The notes beneath the pieces were generated by a model, which did not search any database, was not told the origin of the DNA, and saw nothing but the letters and a program-made list of their open reading frames with translations. Source: Phoenix dactylifera (lineage: Eukaryota; Streptophyta; Magnoliopsida; Arecales; Arecaceae). Taken from it: a stretch of 64,000 bases of DNA. Each line of letters opens with the position of its first letter. Within the stretch, counting starts at the first letter, position 1. The position numbers and the translations under genes are program-made. This document shows, one piece after another, positions 1 through 12,094 of the stretch. Where the stretch lies: assembly GCF_009389715.1 (NCBI RefSeq), contig NC_052404.1, forward strand, positions 12,143,756 through 12,207,755, read 5' to 3'.

Positions 1-69
1 CAAATCAATACCGGTGACGAGAAAAGCCATGGAGTTGGTATTAACAGGCCGGCCAACCGGATGCATACG
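1..69 (-). CDS. Possible first coding exon of a gene leaving the left edge
   Basis: On the minus strand the stretch before position 69 reads as a polypyrimidine tract ending in ttcag. An open frame follows with a start codon at 66-64 and stays open to the window edge (peptide begins MHPVGRPVNTNSMAF). Further upstream, minus-strand sequence from about 800 to 645 is a CT-rich leader ending in a clean donor (CTTGG|GTAAGT, exon end 645). The simplest reading is a 5' UTR exon (about 800-645), an intron in the 5' UTR (644-70), and a coding exon starting at 69. I do not recognise the protein. The exon is short, so the call rests on splice signals and leader composition only. Transcript evidence or the sequence left of the window would settle it. 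Confidence 0.3.
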
Positions 70-825
70 CTGAAACCAAATCAAGAAGTCCGTCAGAAAT
101 TATAACATTCTACATCATGAAAACTGAAGGATTTAAAGATGCAAAATAATAATAACAATAATAATAAAGCAATGTCAAGCGATATACCGCAGCGCGCCTC
201 TCCGGGATGAACCCCGGGAGCCCACTCTCGATGTCTGCCCTGCTTCCCCGGAAAACAAAACTCATGACGCCAGATGCGAACAACCCCCTTCAAGAATCCC
301 TTTCCCAACTTTGAAAACAATAGCGCCTAGCAAGAAAAAGAAACAAATTTCTGTGAATTTTCACACAAAGTTCGGATCTCGAAGGCTTGAACGAACATAA
401 TGCCATTCAAATATTTGATTTTCTTTTTCTCGGAATTCTTGCGTCAAATCGCCTTGCTACGATCTCAAGCGATCGATGTTTAAGAGTTTTCTAGCGTTTA
501 AAGGTAATGCCCCAGAAACGACTATTAAAACAATTAGGGTTTAGAAAAGTTCCAGAGTCTTTCTGGCAGGAACCCTAGAATCTTCAATTCGAACCTCGGT
601 GATTCAAGAACGAACTCGAGGAGATCTACGAGGACTGGACTTACCCAAGGATCGAAGAGTAGTTTAATTGTTTTCTTCGAGAGGAACGGATCTATCGCGG
701 AGTGAATTGATCTCCTCTTCTTTAAAGCGAGCGAGAGAGAGCGACGTCCCTTCTTGAAAGAGAGGAGGACGTAGCGCCGAGGAGAGAAGGTGAAAGCCAC
801 GGGTTAAACCGTCCACGCGGAGAAG

Positions 826-2821
826 TTTAGGCTCTCCGGTAATTCATAGCTCCGATGTCCCAGTTAATAATAACGAAAGTTTACGGGCCGTAGGCCGTAG
901 CACGGTAACAAGTATTAGCTGTGGAGGCAAAATTTTATACCGTCGGTGACTTCATTTTATTTCTACCTACCTGCACATCCACGGCTCCAGGAGACAGCAG
1001 GTCAGAAGCCACCGCAATTAACGCTATTAGAGACGGCTCATATTTGGTTATTTAATCATGATTAGATGGTTTTTAAAATTTAATTATTTTTTTAATGAAT
1101 AATCTACTAAAAATTTAAATTTACGTAAATACTAACTATATTTTAATTTATTTAACTATGATTAGACGGCTTATATTTGGTTATTTATTTTTGTACCCTC
1201 ATAAAACATTATTTTTGCACAGAAACCCCTAACGGTTCTTTTAACAAAATTAATAAAAATTATATTTATTTTAATTAAAAATAAATTAAAATTTTGTAAT
1301 TACTTTTTTATTTTCTATTGTAACAACCTTATAAATATTTTGTTTTGCGCATCTACTCATTAAGAGCATTTTAGTCATTTTAATTTAAAAATATTAATTT
1401 TTTAACGGTATTAGATGGCGTGGGTACATATGCAAAAACAATAATAAAAAAAAGGGTAGAATAGCAAAACAAGTATTTTACGAGGGTATACATACAAATA
1501 TCAATTTTGGAAATGTATTCATGCAAAAATTGATATTTAGGACGATATTCATGCAAAAATCCTTTTAATTATTTACTATATTTTTTAAAATATTTTATTA
1601 TAATTTTTGTTCAAAAATATTATATATTTTTAATATTATTGCATAAAGGGATATGCAATATAATAGTTTTCTCTACCAAATATAGTTGATTATAAACTCT
1701 CCGTACGTATAAAACTAGCCAACTTAGCAAAAATTATAATTGGGCTAGCAGTAGGTTTGATCTTACAAAATCCAGCCTACTCCTTCAATCTAACAAAACC
1801 TAACATGATCAAATTTAGAAGTCGCGCTGGATCAACTTTTGATTATAAAATGGATTAAACCTGCGGCGCCGACTAAAAGATTGGGATGGAGCCTTATAAA
1901 TGATTATTGATATATAAAAGAGCATAAATTGAACTTTGTCTTGACATAAATTCAATCTTGACTTAAAACATGCGCATTGACATTTGTACCTTGATAATAA
2001 CCTAGCCTTAAAACCCTAGTGTGATATGAGAACCCAAAATTTTAAGCTGATTTGATTGAACAGAATTATTAAAGTGTCAGACTTAATCTAGATGCTGGAT
2101 CCAAATATTTCAATTGGTATTATATGCATTAATTTTACTTTAAAAAAATAAAATAATTAAATACACATGCAACTTTAAGGTATCGATATAGGAAGAAATT
2201 TGAAGAATTAAAAAAACCCTTGACTTCTTTTGCCTTATTTTTGCCATCAAATATATGTATCCATATGAAAAAAAAAAGGGAAAAAAGAAATTTCTTGAGG
2301 AAAGAATCAACAAATATAAAAGCAAAATAAATACGAACATGTTGTATCAATGAAAAAAAGGTCAAATTGGAACCAGACAAGAATTCATATGATCTCTTAG
2401 AAACTAACTTTTGGAAATTCTCTTCCAATTGAGAAGAAGAAATAGAAGGAAAAAAAAGAAAAAATAGAGGAGGACATGGTATAGAAACAAAGAAGAAACT
2501 TGTACATAGGAGCTGGAAGAGGGTTTTTTTTCCGTACATCAACCTAGAGATAAGTTGGGCTTAACATTGTTTCTTTAAGATCTATTGGCCTACAGCATTG
2601 AAAATAAAAAATTTAAAGCCAGTCTCTTGATGTTTGTTTAGATTCACCTTCATATATAGATGCGAAACAAATCCATCTCTTTCTTGATTATATAAAGAGA
2701 ATGGTGTGAGTTTATGACATTAAAGTTAATACCAGTGCAGCAGGATTTGAGGTGATAGAGTTGGATGCCTTTGCTTATGTATTTCCTTTTATTAGAAAGG
2801 ATAACCTTCATTAACATCAAA
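826..2821. other. AT-rich intergenic DNA
   Basis: No supported gene. The stretch is very AT-rich. A phrase around agacggctcatatttggtta near 1029 recurs in slightly changed form near 1159, which suggests a small local duplication. Open frames on the minus strand between 2135 and 2542 are rich in Phe/Leu/Ile from A/T runs and look like chance frames. Confidence 0.6.
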
Positions 2822-2902
2822 GTCAAGATGGCCGAGTTGGTCTAAGGCGCCAGTTTCAGGTACTGGTTCGAAAGGGCATGGGTTCGAATCCCATTCTTGA
2901 CA
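2822..2902 (+). tRNA. tRNA-Leu (anticodon CAG)
   Basis: A full cloverleaf can be drawn by eye. Acceptor GTCAAGA (2822-2828) pairs with TCTTGAC (2895-2901), followed by discriminator A at 2902. The D stem is GCC/GGC. The anticodon stem CCAGT (2850-2854) pairs with ACTGG (2862-2866) around loop TTCAGGT, giving anticodon CAG at 2857-2859, which reads the leucine codon CUG. A long variable arm, typical of class II tRNAs, precedes the T stem ATGGG/CCCAT with loop TTCGAAT. The internal Pol III promoter boxes are present (A box from about 2829, B box GGTTCGAATCC at 2881-2891), and a T run follows near 2912 as terminator. No intron is seen and CCA is not encoded, as expected for a nuclear tRNA gene. 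Confidence 0.95.
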
Positions 2903-5900
2903 ATGCAATGAGTTTTTGATTTACTTGTTTAGAAAAAAATACTTCACTTTCCTTTTGAATTTTTTTAATTACTTCTTTGCCTTTCTTTTGAAATCACCTC
3001 TTCTCTTTACTTTTTATTTTAATATTACTAAGATGTCGCCGACCTATTTTAGATATAATTCATCGATTGATTCAAAATACATATGTACATCAAACTTGGT
3101 TGTAAAAAGACTAGCTCTCTTTGCTTTTGAAAATTTTGATTTTTTTTTAGTTATTTCTTTGCTTTTTGGTTTTTGAAATCACTTCTTCTCTTTACTGGTT
3201 ATCTTAATATAACTAAGATGTTCCAAGCCCATTAATATATCTGTCTTCACTTATCCATTTGCGCACTTGTTCCAAGCCCATTACTAACGAGCGCTGACAA
3301 TTTGAGGCCAGTCCTCCTTTTTCTTTTTTTTTGGCTGCATTTGGAGAAATTATATCTTACACCGCACGCATTATGTGGCTATATATATCACCGATCAAAG
3401 CTGCCCATTTCTGAATGATCGTTTAGTGAATGAGCGCGTAGAAATGAATGGTTGTAATTGGCAGCATGCATGTCATATGATGCCTGCTGGATCACGATGT
3501 GGGCGCCTCTGTGATGTTTTGGGTTTCGCCATTTTGTGATTACATCCTAGGAGAGTTAAATTCATTACTCTGGCAGAGCCATATCTTTGTGATGTTCTTG
3601 ACGCATAAAGATTATCTTCCGGCATGCGAAGCATGGAAGAACTGGTTAATGGTCCAAGGCTCCGTTCACCCACTTCTTTTTTGATGTTATGTTACCATCT
3701 TGCGTCAACCATCGTTCCAATTTTCTTGGCAGACTAGACCTCAACTAAGACCAAATTTACCATGACCTGCATCCAAGGGTTGGACAGTTCTCCCAATAGA
3801 AGAGTAAAAAGGAAAAGGGAGTTTGCAGACTCACAGATGGAAGAAAAGAGAAGCCATCGACCAACAGTACTTGAAACTTGAAGTGGTGGAGGTTTGGGGA
3901 ACTGGATGTATGACCATTGGGTCCACGAGAGAGGGTGGCTCTCTTACCTTGAAAGAGATGTGATTCAACTGCTCCCAGAAGGCCACTTTTTTTTTTTTTT
4001 GCTTTAAAAAACCAAGAAAAGAAAGAAGGCATCACAATCAACCTCTTTATCCAACTCGGAAATCAGAATTACGGCTTGCCTTCCATTCCAAAGGCCATGG
4101 ATCAACTTCCATCACCATTAATATAAGTTTCTGCACATAACTGTTGCCGCCTGAGCCGATACCATCAATGTATCAAGCTGGCTGAGTTGGCTCCATGCCC
4201 CGATCAATTTCCAGCGGCAATAAATTAGTGCCGAAGGATCGGAAGTTTCACCAAAAGATAGACGAGTCTCCAAAAGCACAAGCAACATCCATTGGCAACT
4301 CAGCCAGCTCGGTGTCTTAGTTGGACTACGGCAACAAGAACCATTGGGGAGTATGAAAAAAAATATTTGACAGACTCCCAGATGACAATACTTTAGCCAT
4401 GTGGGCATAAGACAAATAAAATGAACTATAAGCTAATAGCCTCTACTAACCTCCTAGTCAAGGAAAAAAAACACATCTAAGTTTCAGACAATTGGGAGAA
4501 TAAAGACCCCATCAGCAATAAAATAAAACAGCGAGGATCAGACAAAATGGTATGAAGTCTTTGACCAGGCTGAATACAAGCCATCAGAGACAATATCAAG
4601 GCAATTAAAACATGCAAGGGAAGGGTATCTTAGCAAACTAACCAATGAATGTCGGCGCTTGTATGAGAGGATAGAACAAACAATATCTTATGATTTACTA
4701 GTTTCAGCCCCCTTTCTTAGAATCCCATGGTTCGTGTTCTGTTGACTATATTCTTTGACCTTGACTAGCTTTTCTAAGGCCTGGAGCAAACTTAAGCCTC
4801 AAGTGCAGTTATTTTCTGAAATCAGATGGTTTTGAAATCATAAGAGAACCAATTCTTTTTACCACCTTCACCCAGGATGACATTTCCACCTTGTGAGGAC
4901 ATGTATGGTATCTCAAATTGATCAGCTTCTAATTTGTTTCTTTGGCTATTTTGCCCCTCTATTAAATTTATTTAAGTTTCGCTCGAAATGTTCTGATTTG
5001 TTTCTGAAAGGAGACTGATCAAATTATCTTCCTGGTTTAGCAAGCCTAAAAATGTAAACCTCATGTTCAGAGGCATGGTGTAATATAAAATAACTTCTAT
5101 TTTCATAAACTTTAATGGCAGATCAAGTACTATAAAAAGGCGAGAAACTAGTGATTATGACTAGTTTGGTTGCTCTATCCAAACAGGATAAAGCTTTCTG
5201 ATGCAGCAAATCATATAGAAACTCTCAGGCCTGCATAAGATTTCAGTTTTACATGCCATTGGATGGTAATATCTTATAGACAGGATAAGATTCAAACTAT
5301 TGAATAGAAGACTTTCATGAAATAAAGTAAACAATTAAACCCAGCAAGGACCTGGAAGGGCATGCTGGGGGAACTAACTTCGCAGGCAACAGATCTCTGC
5401 AAGTAATTTCCAAAATTGAAGTGAGGATTCAAGCCTTAATTTACTTCTTGTGCTTCAGTCAGATGCACTAAAAAAGCATACTGTAGAAAACCAAATTCCA
5501 TAGACAAGAAAGGACACTATGCTACAACATCACATGCCAACCAAATGAGCTGGAGGGGAGATAGCAGAAATTTTTTTATAAACTGGAATCAATCGCATCT
5601 CTTAAATATCAAGAAGAAGACACACAACAATGAACACAGTTGTTGAGCGGGGCAACCACCATCTATCAGTCAATGTCAGCCTAAGTGCACAAGAACTGCT
5701 ACAATAATAATCATACAATGTCCCACACAAAAAAGAAAAAGAAAATAAAAACAGGCCTTCTCAAATAATGCCTCACACTGATGTCCCACACAAAAAAGAA
5801 AAAGAAAAAGAAAAAAAAAACAGGCCTTCTCAAATAATGCCTCACACTGATGCAGGTCAACCACCCTGACGAAAGAAACACAACTGCAGCAGCCTGAACA

Positions 5901-7441
5901 TACTTAGGGTTCTAACTAGACTATTATACATGCAAAGAAATCCCCAACCAAGACCAAGAAATAAAAAATATGTAACAATACGATCCATCAGGTGCAGAAT
6001 AAGAATTTGCTAGTTACTAATAGAAACATGAGGCGATAATATAGCATATGACTATTATCCATAACGGAGCAAAACTTTGAGGGCTAGTCAGCAACGTAAC
6101 TCAAAGGAGAAGAAAAGTGATTGTCAGCACGTAAAGAAAGAATCTAGAGAATCTGAAACCGGATTCGTAATGGAGAGTTCTATTTAACATAAAATCACCA
6201 GGGATTGTTGGACTTCTCAAATGACAAGTGCGTTTAGCATAAGATCAATTGATCAATTCCTCTTTTTTTTTTTATTTGAGCTAAGCATGATCAATATCTT
6301 GTCCAGCAGAAGGGCGTAAGCAGACATATTTGCAAATGAAATTATTCACTCAACAGAGAAATGTAATAAATTAAATACCAAGGTAAATTAGAAATAAATG
6401 GCCATGGATTCAGAAAAGGATCTGGAAAACAAGTCACAAAATTTTGGAAGAGCATCCCAGCCATAACGGAAAGATGATAAAGATCAATTCAGATGGGACA
6501 GCAACCATTTTTTACATCATTTAGGCAGATGCTAAGAAAATCTAGAGGACATCAATGTATATATCAACAATCCTGGATGATAATATCTGTACATGAAATC
6601 TGTATTTGATAATTTGCATTCGATGCAACCTCAGTGTCAAATTATTATTATCTATTTGGAGAAATCATGAAAAACTATCACATAACCAACTTCTCTTATG
6701 AGTAAGAAAATCAATGGATACAAACTGTTTAACAGACCTAAATAAAGCAAGTATTTAAACAATTCACCTAATTTTGTCTACGAAAGAGCATGCATTCTGA
6801 CTACCAGGGATATTGCCGTTCAGGAATGCTCGTACCTATCTCGCAGCTGTAGATGACTGCATACTCACCATTAACCAAAAACCAGTAACATGGTTGAGGA
6901 AATCTTGCAATGAGGAGACTGGGAGCCCATAGACAGCAAGATTTAGATCCACCTAAAGCAACAGAGGCTTAACTATATTGCAGTGCATAATAACTAAAAA
7001 ATGGAGATAATTCAAGAGCAGCATCCCATGACCAAAAAAAAGAAGAAAGTATTACTGACCAAAGCTTCAGAAATAAATGCACAACTTAAACAAGAATGAT
7101 GGATTAATGTAAGCATTATACACAGAGCATGCACCTTCCTAATATCAAAAAGCCTAGCTCAGCAATACAGCTTCTTCCCTGTCTTTCACAAGAAACCAGA
7201 ACAATGTTCAATTCCAAGCCCCAAAAGAGAAACAATAGCAGCAAACTGCAATTTTTTTCCCCTCGAATATCTTCTATTTACGATAGAATTATGGGGGAAA
7301 AAACACTCAAGCTCCATCTGTTAAGATCCTATTTTCCTCCTCTTATATGACACAGGAAAACAGATAACTACAACTACCGTAAATTGAACTGAAAATACTA
7401 CAAGATAAAGAAAGGCAATTTTTCTCCCACTTTTTTTTCTG
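2903..7441. other. Gene-free stretch
   Basis: No gene can be supported over about 4.5 kb. The part next to 7441 probably includes the 3' UTR of the minus-strand RING gene. Scattered short frames (for example 3473-4408 on the minus strand) lack recognisable domains. A two-copy tandem repeat at 5719-5851 is listed separately. Confidence 0.5.
5719..5851. repeat. Two-copy tandem repeat, 63-bp period
   Basis: The unit begins tgtcccacacaaaaaagaaa and ends in cctcacactga. Copy 1 starts at 5719 and copy 2 at 5782. They differ mainly in the length of the internal A/G-rich run. It looks like a local slippage duplication, with no sign of coding function. Confidence 0.85.
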
Positions 7442-8605
7442 TCACCATCTTGTAATTGCTCTAATATTCCCATCTTCCAATGCCCAACTTGAACTGTGCC
7501 TTCGTGAACTCCTACTGAAGACCAAACTTCTTCGGTGCCTCGGAGAAGCAGCGGAACCGGAATCTGAAGTTGATCTTGAAGAAGTGAAGGAAGAAGAGCG
7601 GAAGCGCCTGAAAAATGAGATGAAATTGCGAAATGCCCGACCAATTCCTCCGCTCTCCCTCGACCGACTCCTTGTAGAGGCCAACGAGATCCTTCTCGCT
7701 GCACCACTGGAGTTGAATCCACCATCGACCTCCGTGTAAACTACTGGAAGCTCCCGTTCCCCTGTTCTTCTCCCCCCTGAGAACCTCCCAACTGCAAACC
7801 CACCACCCGGCAGCCTCCATATCGTGAGGCCGACCAAATCCTCCTCGTTCCCACCCATGGGAGTCTGTTCATCACCGTCCGTCTCCGCCCCACTCCTTCC
7901 ACGCACATCAGTGGGCATCTCATGGCGGCACACAGGGCAAGAGTTCCGGAGCGAAAGCCATGGCAAGATGCAATCTTGATGGTAGATATGCTTGCAGGGC
8001 ATCTCCCGAGCCTCGGTCCCGAGCTCAAACGATTCCGTGCAGACGGCACAGTGGGTGTCCATCTTGATATGGCTGGCAGCGATCTCGACGGTGGGCATCG
8101 ACTCGACGGCAGCCTTCGATGCGGGAGGCTGCTCCCACGCCCGGCCACCGCCAATGCCATGGATGTCCATCTGGGAGAGCTGGTCCAGGAGCCGCTCAAA
8201 ACCCGAAGACATCAAGAAATCCGACATGCTCTCCGGCAAGGGGCGGAGGCCGGATCCCGCCCCATCGTCGTAATATAATTCGAAGCTGCTGGCAGGGGCG
8301 CGGTCGGCGTCCCCGCCGCCACCGTCAGCCGGGCCGCGAAGGACGATGACCGGGTTGAAGGGGGAGCGGTCGGCCGCGGAGGTGCCGCGGTGGCGGCGGA
8401 AGCGAAGGTCGGAGCGCTGGTGGTAGGGCCGCGCGACGGTGAAGCGGAGCCGACGGGGCTCGCCGGCGGCGGCGCCGAAACGCGGAGGGGTCTCCACCTC
8501 CTCGAGGAATCCGCCGTCACAGTCGGGGCAGACGATGGCATCGTGGGGCCAGACCCTCACGAAGCGGTTGCAGCGGTAGCACCAGTAGGACGAGGCCGTG
8601 GCCAT
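7442..8605 (-). CDS. RING-H2 E3 ubiquitin ligase with N-terminal zinc ribbon and DUF1117
   Basis: Intronless 387-residue protein. Residues 9-29 hold a CxxC...CxxC zinc ribbon (C9, C12, C26, C29) as in the plant RDUF1/RDUF2 and RING1-like group. Residues 186-226 form a RING-H2 finger with C186, C189, C204, H206, H209, C212, C223 and C226 (C3H2C3). The segment from about 255 to 370, with an Ile-Trp-Arg-Leu-Pro-Gly stretch and a later Arg/Ser-rich tail, matches the DUF1117 region of that group. Family members are cytosolic or nuclear E3 ligases that pass ubiquitin from an E2 to substrates, and several act in drought, ABA or defence responses; the substrate here cannot be told. The start is the first ATG before the zinc ribbon. 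The reading frame is GC-rich, as in many monocot single-exon genes. A TATAAA at 8627-8632 (minus) lies too close to the ATG to be a normal TATA box. A G-box lies farther upstream. Confidence 0.93.
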   Translation of the reverse strand: MATASSYWCYRCNRFVRVWPHDAIVCPDCDGGFLEEVETPPRFGAAAGEPRRLRFTVARPYHQRSDLRFRRHRGTSAADRSPFNPVIVLRGPADGGGGDADRAPASSFELYYDDGAGSGLRPLPESMSDFLMSSGFERLLDQLSQMDIHGIGGGRAWEQPPASKAAVESMPTVEIAASHIKMDTHCAVCTESFELGTEAREMPCKHIYHQDCILPWLSLRNSCPVCRHEMPTDVRGRSGAETDGDEQTPMGGNEEDLVGLTIWRLPGGGFAVGRFSGGRRTGERELPVVYTEVDGGFNSSGAARRISLASTRSRSRESGGIGRAFRNFISFFRRFRSSSFTSSRSTSDSGSAASPRHRRSLVFSRSSRRHSSSWALEDGNIRAITRW

Positions 8606-9044
8606 GGCCGCAGGAGAGGAAGGGATTTATAAAGGAAAAACGAAGCCCAAAAACCGAAAGATTCGACCTTTCCTTCCAAATACTATGAGGATCTCTGGTA
8701 GAAGCCTTAAAAATCCGATCTTTCCTCGGATTTCGGCAAGGAAATCAATCGAATCCCTTCAATTAATACAAACAATCCGATTTCCAAATCCAAACCTCCC
8801 ACAATTTTAAACAAACAAAAATAAACTAAGGGAAAAATAAAAATAAAATCTAATCAGATCAAATGAGAGGGCGACATCCAAACGTTAGAGAAGGGCGGAG
8901 GAGAAGAGGGGAGCTGGAAGAGGGTGGAGAAGAAGTGGGGAATATAAAGAAAGGGCTTGACGAAGCCCAAACGGCCGAACCGCGTGGGCGCGTTGGCGTG
9001 CTTGCGACGCTTCTTCCTTCGCCAACGGGTTTGACCTTTCGTGA

Positions 9045-9050
9045 CACGTG
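9045..9050. promoter_or_regulatory. G-box CACGTG upstream of the RING-H2 gene
   Basis: The palindrome CACGTG sits in gacacgtggag about 440 bp upstream of the minus-strand RING-H2 start codon, in GC-rich DNA. The ACACGTGG context is the form bound by ABF/bZIP factors in ABA-responsive promoters, which suits the stress role of the gene family. A six-base motif alone is weak evidence. Confidence 0.3.
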
Positions 9051-9205
9051 GAGATATAATACTGGTTCGGAGCTGACGGCGTTACCGGCGGCGATGTGGG
9101 AACAGAGTCCGTCCAACGGGTCAAGATGGGATGCACGGATCGGCCCAGCCAAGTCGGGCATCCACCAATTCTATTGGCAACTTATATGTATTCCTAAGAG
9201 TTGAT

Positions 9206-10662
9206 CCGAAAATTCTAATTGTACCATCCATTATTTAAGTATAATAAAAGAAAAAATATATATATTCATAGTTTCTTTTTTTCATATGCAATCTACCATA
9301 AGCTAGGGTCTATGTTGGATTTGAATAGATTCTTACAAAATTTCTATTCTAATTTCGAAAAAATATCAAAATACCGCATCCATAAAATATAAATTTTAAA
9401 AAATTCTTTTATGTTTGTTGCACTTCTAATATTTATTTATTTCATTTTTTTCATAATAAGTTTTAAGGAATGACATGATTTTTTAGCATGACCAGTTATT
9501 CCTATTATGCAATGCTAGACTAACATGAACATGATATCTAATAGAGGATATTGTTGGTGCCATTCAAATTGATGCACCGACCATAAAATTATGCAAATTA
9601 GAAAAATGCTTATACTTGCTTCTCGACCTGGTGATCAATCTCCTCAAATCTACCTGAGTTTGGCATCTTGCCTGTTCATACGATATGAAAATTATCGTGC
9701 GTGATCATCCTTAGGTTTTTGGGCGGCAATTTTATTGCAACATTGCTTTGTTTTGATGTAGTAATAAGTGAGGCAAATACATGTGCTTCCCTGGGATTTT
9801 TATGTATGCGTTTTAAGACAACTTTTTTTTTTTTTTTTTTTTGCTTTGACTTTAAGACAACTTTCCCTCGTGGAGGAAAAGAAAGAACAAAGGGGCGGGG
9901 GACGTACGTGTCTCTTTCGTAAAGAAGGCCATCCTTTCCCTTTAGAACGTGAGATTCCGGGCCTTGCTCTCCACTACCGCTCCATAACAAAGAACAATTC
10001 CCTTTTCTTTAGTGTTTTTTCTTTTCTTTTCTTTTTCTTTTTGATATATATATGTAGGACATCATGATCTCTCCGTTGTGGCATAGCTCGGTTGACTTCC
10101 CCACAAAATTGACACGCACGCAGATGCTCCCATAGGCTCAGTGCAAGTATTCTTTTTATTTTATTTTTTTCATTCGCTCGGAATACTTACACTTCTTCCT
10201 CAATCAAACATATTCAATGCTCGGGTTTGGCTCTTTCTTCTTGGGATTTAGCAGCTGATGCTTATCCGACTAAGGCCATGGGCGTACGTTCTGCTCCATC
10301 GCAAGTCAAATTGGATGGAATCTTAGGAGCACAAATTGGAGGGTCGAGGTTCTTTTCAGGTGCTCCTTTCCGCACACTCACAGTAACCCTCATCGGCAAG
10401 TTATTAGATCACACCTTCGGACTCAAAAGTGCACGCGGAAAGGGTACGTTACACTGCATGCATGCATACTTTTATCGGAAACGCGCGCATGCATGCATGG
10501 GTCCTTTGTGCGGTCCTTCGCTTCTGCAAACTTTAAAAAGAGGAATGCCATTGCGCGAGTGCTTTCAGCACTACTTCTGCCTCTCTCTTCTGACGTTGTT
10601 CATTCCTAGCATTAGGGGAGGGGGCGTAATGCTTGAGAAATCTTAGTAGATGCAACCACCAC
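9206..10662. other. Gene-free stretch
   Basis: No supported gene. It contains a 20-base T run with flanking direct repeats (9812-9864) and several CATGCATG motifs around 10455-10500. An open frame at 10227-10646 has no recognisable domain and is treated as chance. Confidence 0.5.
9812..9864. repeat. Poly(T) insert with 14-bp flanking direct repeats
   Basis: TTTAAGACAACTTT occurs at 9812-9825 and again at 9851-9864. Between them lie a T run and a few bases ending GCTTTGAC. The pattern is what a minus-strand retroposition would leave if only the poly(A) tail was copied. Slippage of a short repeat is the alternative. Confidence 0.5.
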
Positions 10663-11205
10663 AGAGAAAGCGGACTAGATTTGCAGTAGGTTTGAGAAGT
10701 CTTAGACGATGTGGAAAGATGTGGGCTCTTCAGAGATGTAATTAATAAGAGGTCATGGTGCAGTCAGTCGTGTAAAATTTCGTGGAAGGCGACCAAGGAA
10801 ACCTTCTCTACTTCATGCGCTGACGCATGGTGATAGGGATATGCATTTCAGGGGGGGGTTAAAGAAGCTGTCGTCTAAGAGTATTTTGGTCAATCATGGT
10901 TGAGAGTTTCTTTGCTGGCGTAAAATCAACCGGCATTACCCACTGTTCTTGGTTGGGCATCTACTTCCTAAATTTCAAAGTGAATTTTGATGGATTAAGG
11001 ATAGTTTTGAGAAGAAAAAAAAGATTCCAATTTCGAATAAGTGGAAGGTAGCTTTTTTATATCTTTTATGAATTTTTCTTTCCTATGAAACATATAAATT
11101 TTACTTTCATGAAAATACTACTTTCTCATTTCTCTTCTTTAAAAACTCCAATCAAACAAGAGGTCTTTCTTTGTTTACCATATTTTCTTTCCTTTTTTTT
11201 CTCTA
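10663..11205 (+). repeat. Inverted dispersed duplication, copy 1 (order A-B)
   Basis: Segment A (10663-10956, from about agaaagcggactag to cactgttcttggttggg) and segment B (10955-11205, from gggcatctacttcctaa to a T-rich end) both recur in inverted orientation at 12095-12382 and 12390-12597. Identity looks high by eye over A and lower over B, which has small indels. The two segments are joined in the opposite order in the other copy. I do not recognise the family and no protein domain is evident. Confidence 0.8.
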
Positions 11206-11519
11206 AACCAAACAAGTCCTTAATACATTTAAAGTCAGGCCCAAATGAAAAAGGATTGATGCCTCTGCTATCGTGAATGTCCCGTTGGTTGATTTTTGGG
11301 TAGTCAACAACAAACCTAACGATAGAGACCACATTTGAATATGCAAACCAAGTTGTCTCATAGATTCAATTACTCTTTAGGATTTGTTTAGATGATTGAA
11401 CTGAAAATCCTATAGGATTCGTAGATGGAGCCAACATAACAAGCAAGATCAAATGATTACAGGCTGGATTAGTCCTATATTCATAACTATCCAAAAATAG
11501 CTTTGGAGTAGAATGACTC

Positions 11520-11610
<91 letters not shown>

Positions 11611-12094
11611 TGGTTTTGCCTCGTAGCATTTTTGATGTATCTATTATTCTATACCTCACCATATAGAGAGAAGTACAAGTACAATAATAAAGTAGAGCAA
11701 TGTTTGTTTACTTGAATAAAATGTTTCCTTTAGTAGCCACAACATTCTCAAATCCTCTCTCCATGTGAAGCATTTGAATGTATTAATGGGTCTTCACGAG
11801 AAGAAAATTTTGACCAAAAAATTGATCTCAAATTTCTCATCGATTCATGGAATCATATGAATCTATTAGATGCTCCTTCCCTTTGAGTAAATTAATGTAT
11901 GCACCCCTATCCTCCAAATTATCCAATTATAACAGGACTAGGTTCTATCACCTGTTCAACCAGCAAGCATCAAGAGTCGGCAAGAAGGAATTTTATGACT
12001 TCAAACTGCAAGCAACTACCAAATTAATGTAATACCGATCTTACTTAACCGACCAAACTATAAATGGCATGCCACTAGACTATATATAAACAAG
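11206..12094. other. Spacer between the duplicated blocks
   Basis: AT-rich DNA without a supported gene. It contains the long dinucleotide tract at 11524-11608. Confidence 0.6.
11524..11608. repeat. (TA)n microsatellite, about 42 units
   Basis: Uninterrupted TA/AT dinucleotides for 85 bases. Such tracts are highly variable in length and can extrude cruciforms. Open frames encoding Tyr-Ile repeats across it are artefacts. Confidence 0.97.

Noticed and set aside
4176-4309. 16-base inverted arms (AGCTGGCTGAGTTGGC and partner) 102 bases apart, possible microRNA foldback
   Set aside because: The arms do not extend beyond 16 bases and the inner sequence does not pair, so a MIRNA precursor is not supported.
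7741-8541. Several alternative frames over the RING-H2 gene on both strands
   Set aside because: Shadows of the GC-rich coding frame; only the 387-residue frame has the zinc-binding motifs.
8863-9204. Frames on both strands upstream of the RING-H2 gene
   Set aside because: GC-rich promoter DNA with open frames on both strands and no domain similarity.
10227-10646. 139-residue open frame
   Set aside because: No recognisable domain, no leader or splice context, and the composition is like its flanks.
11366-11662. Frame encoding Tyr-Ile repeats
   Set aside because: Translation of the (TA)n microsatellite.
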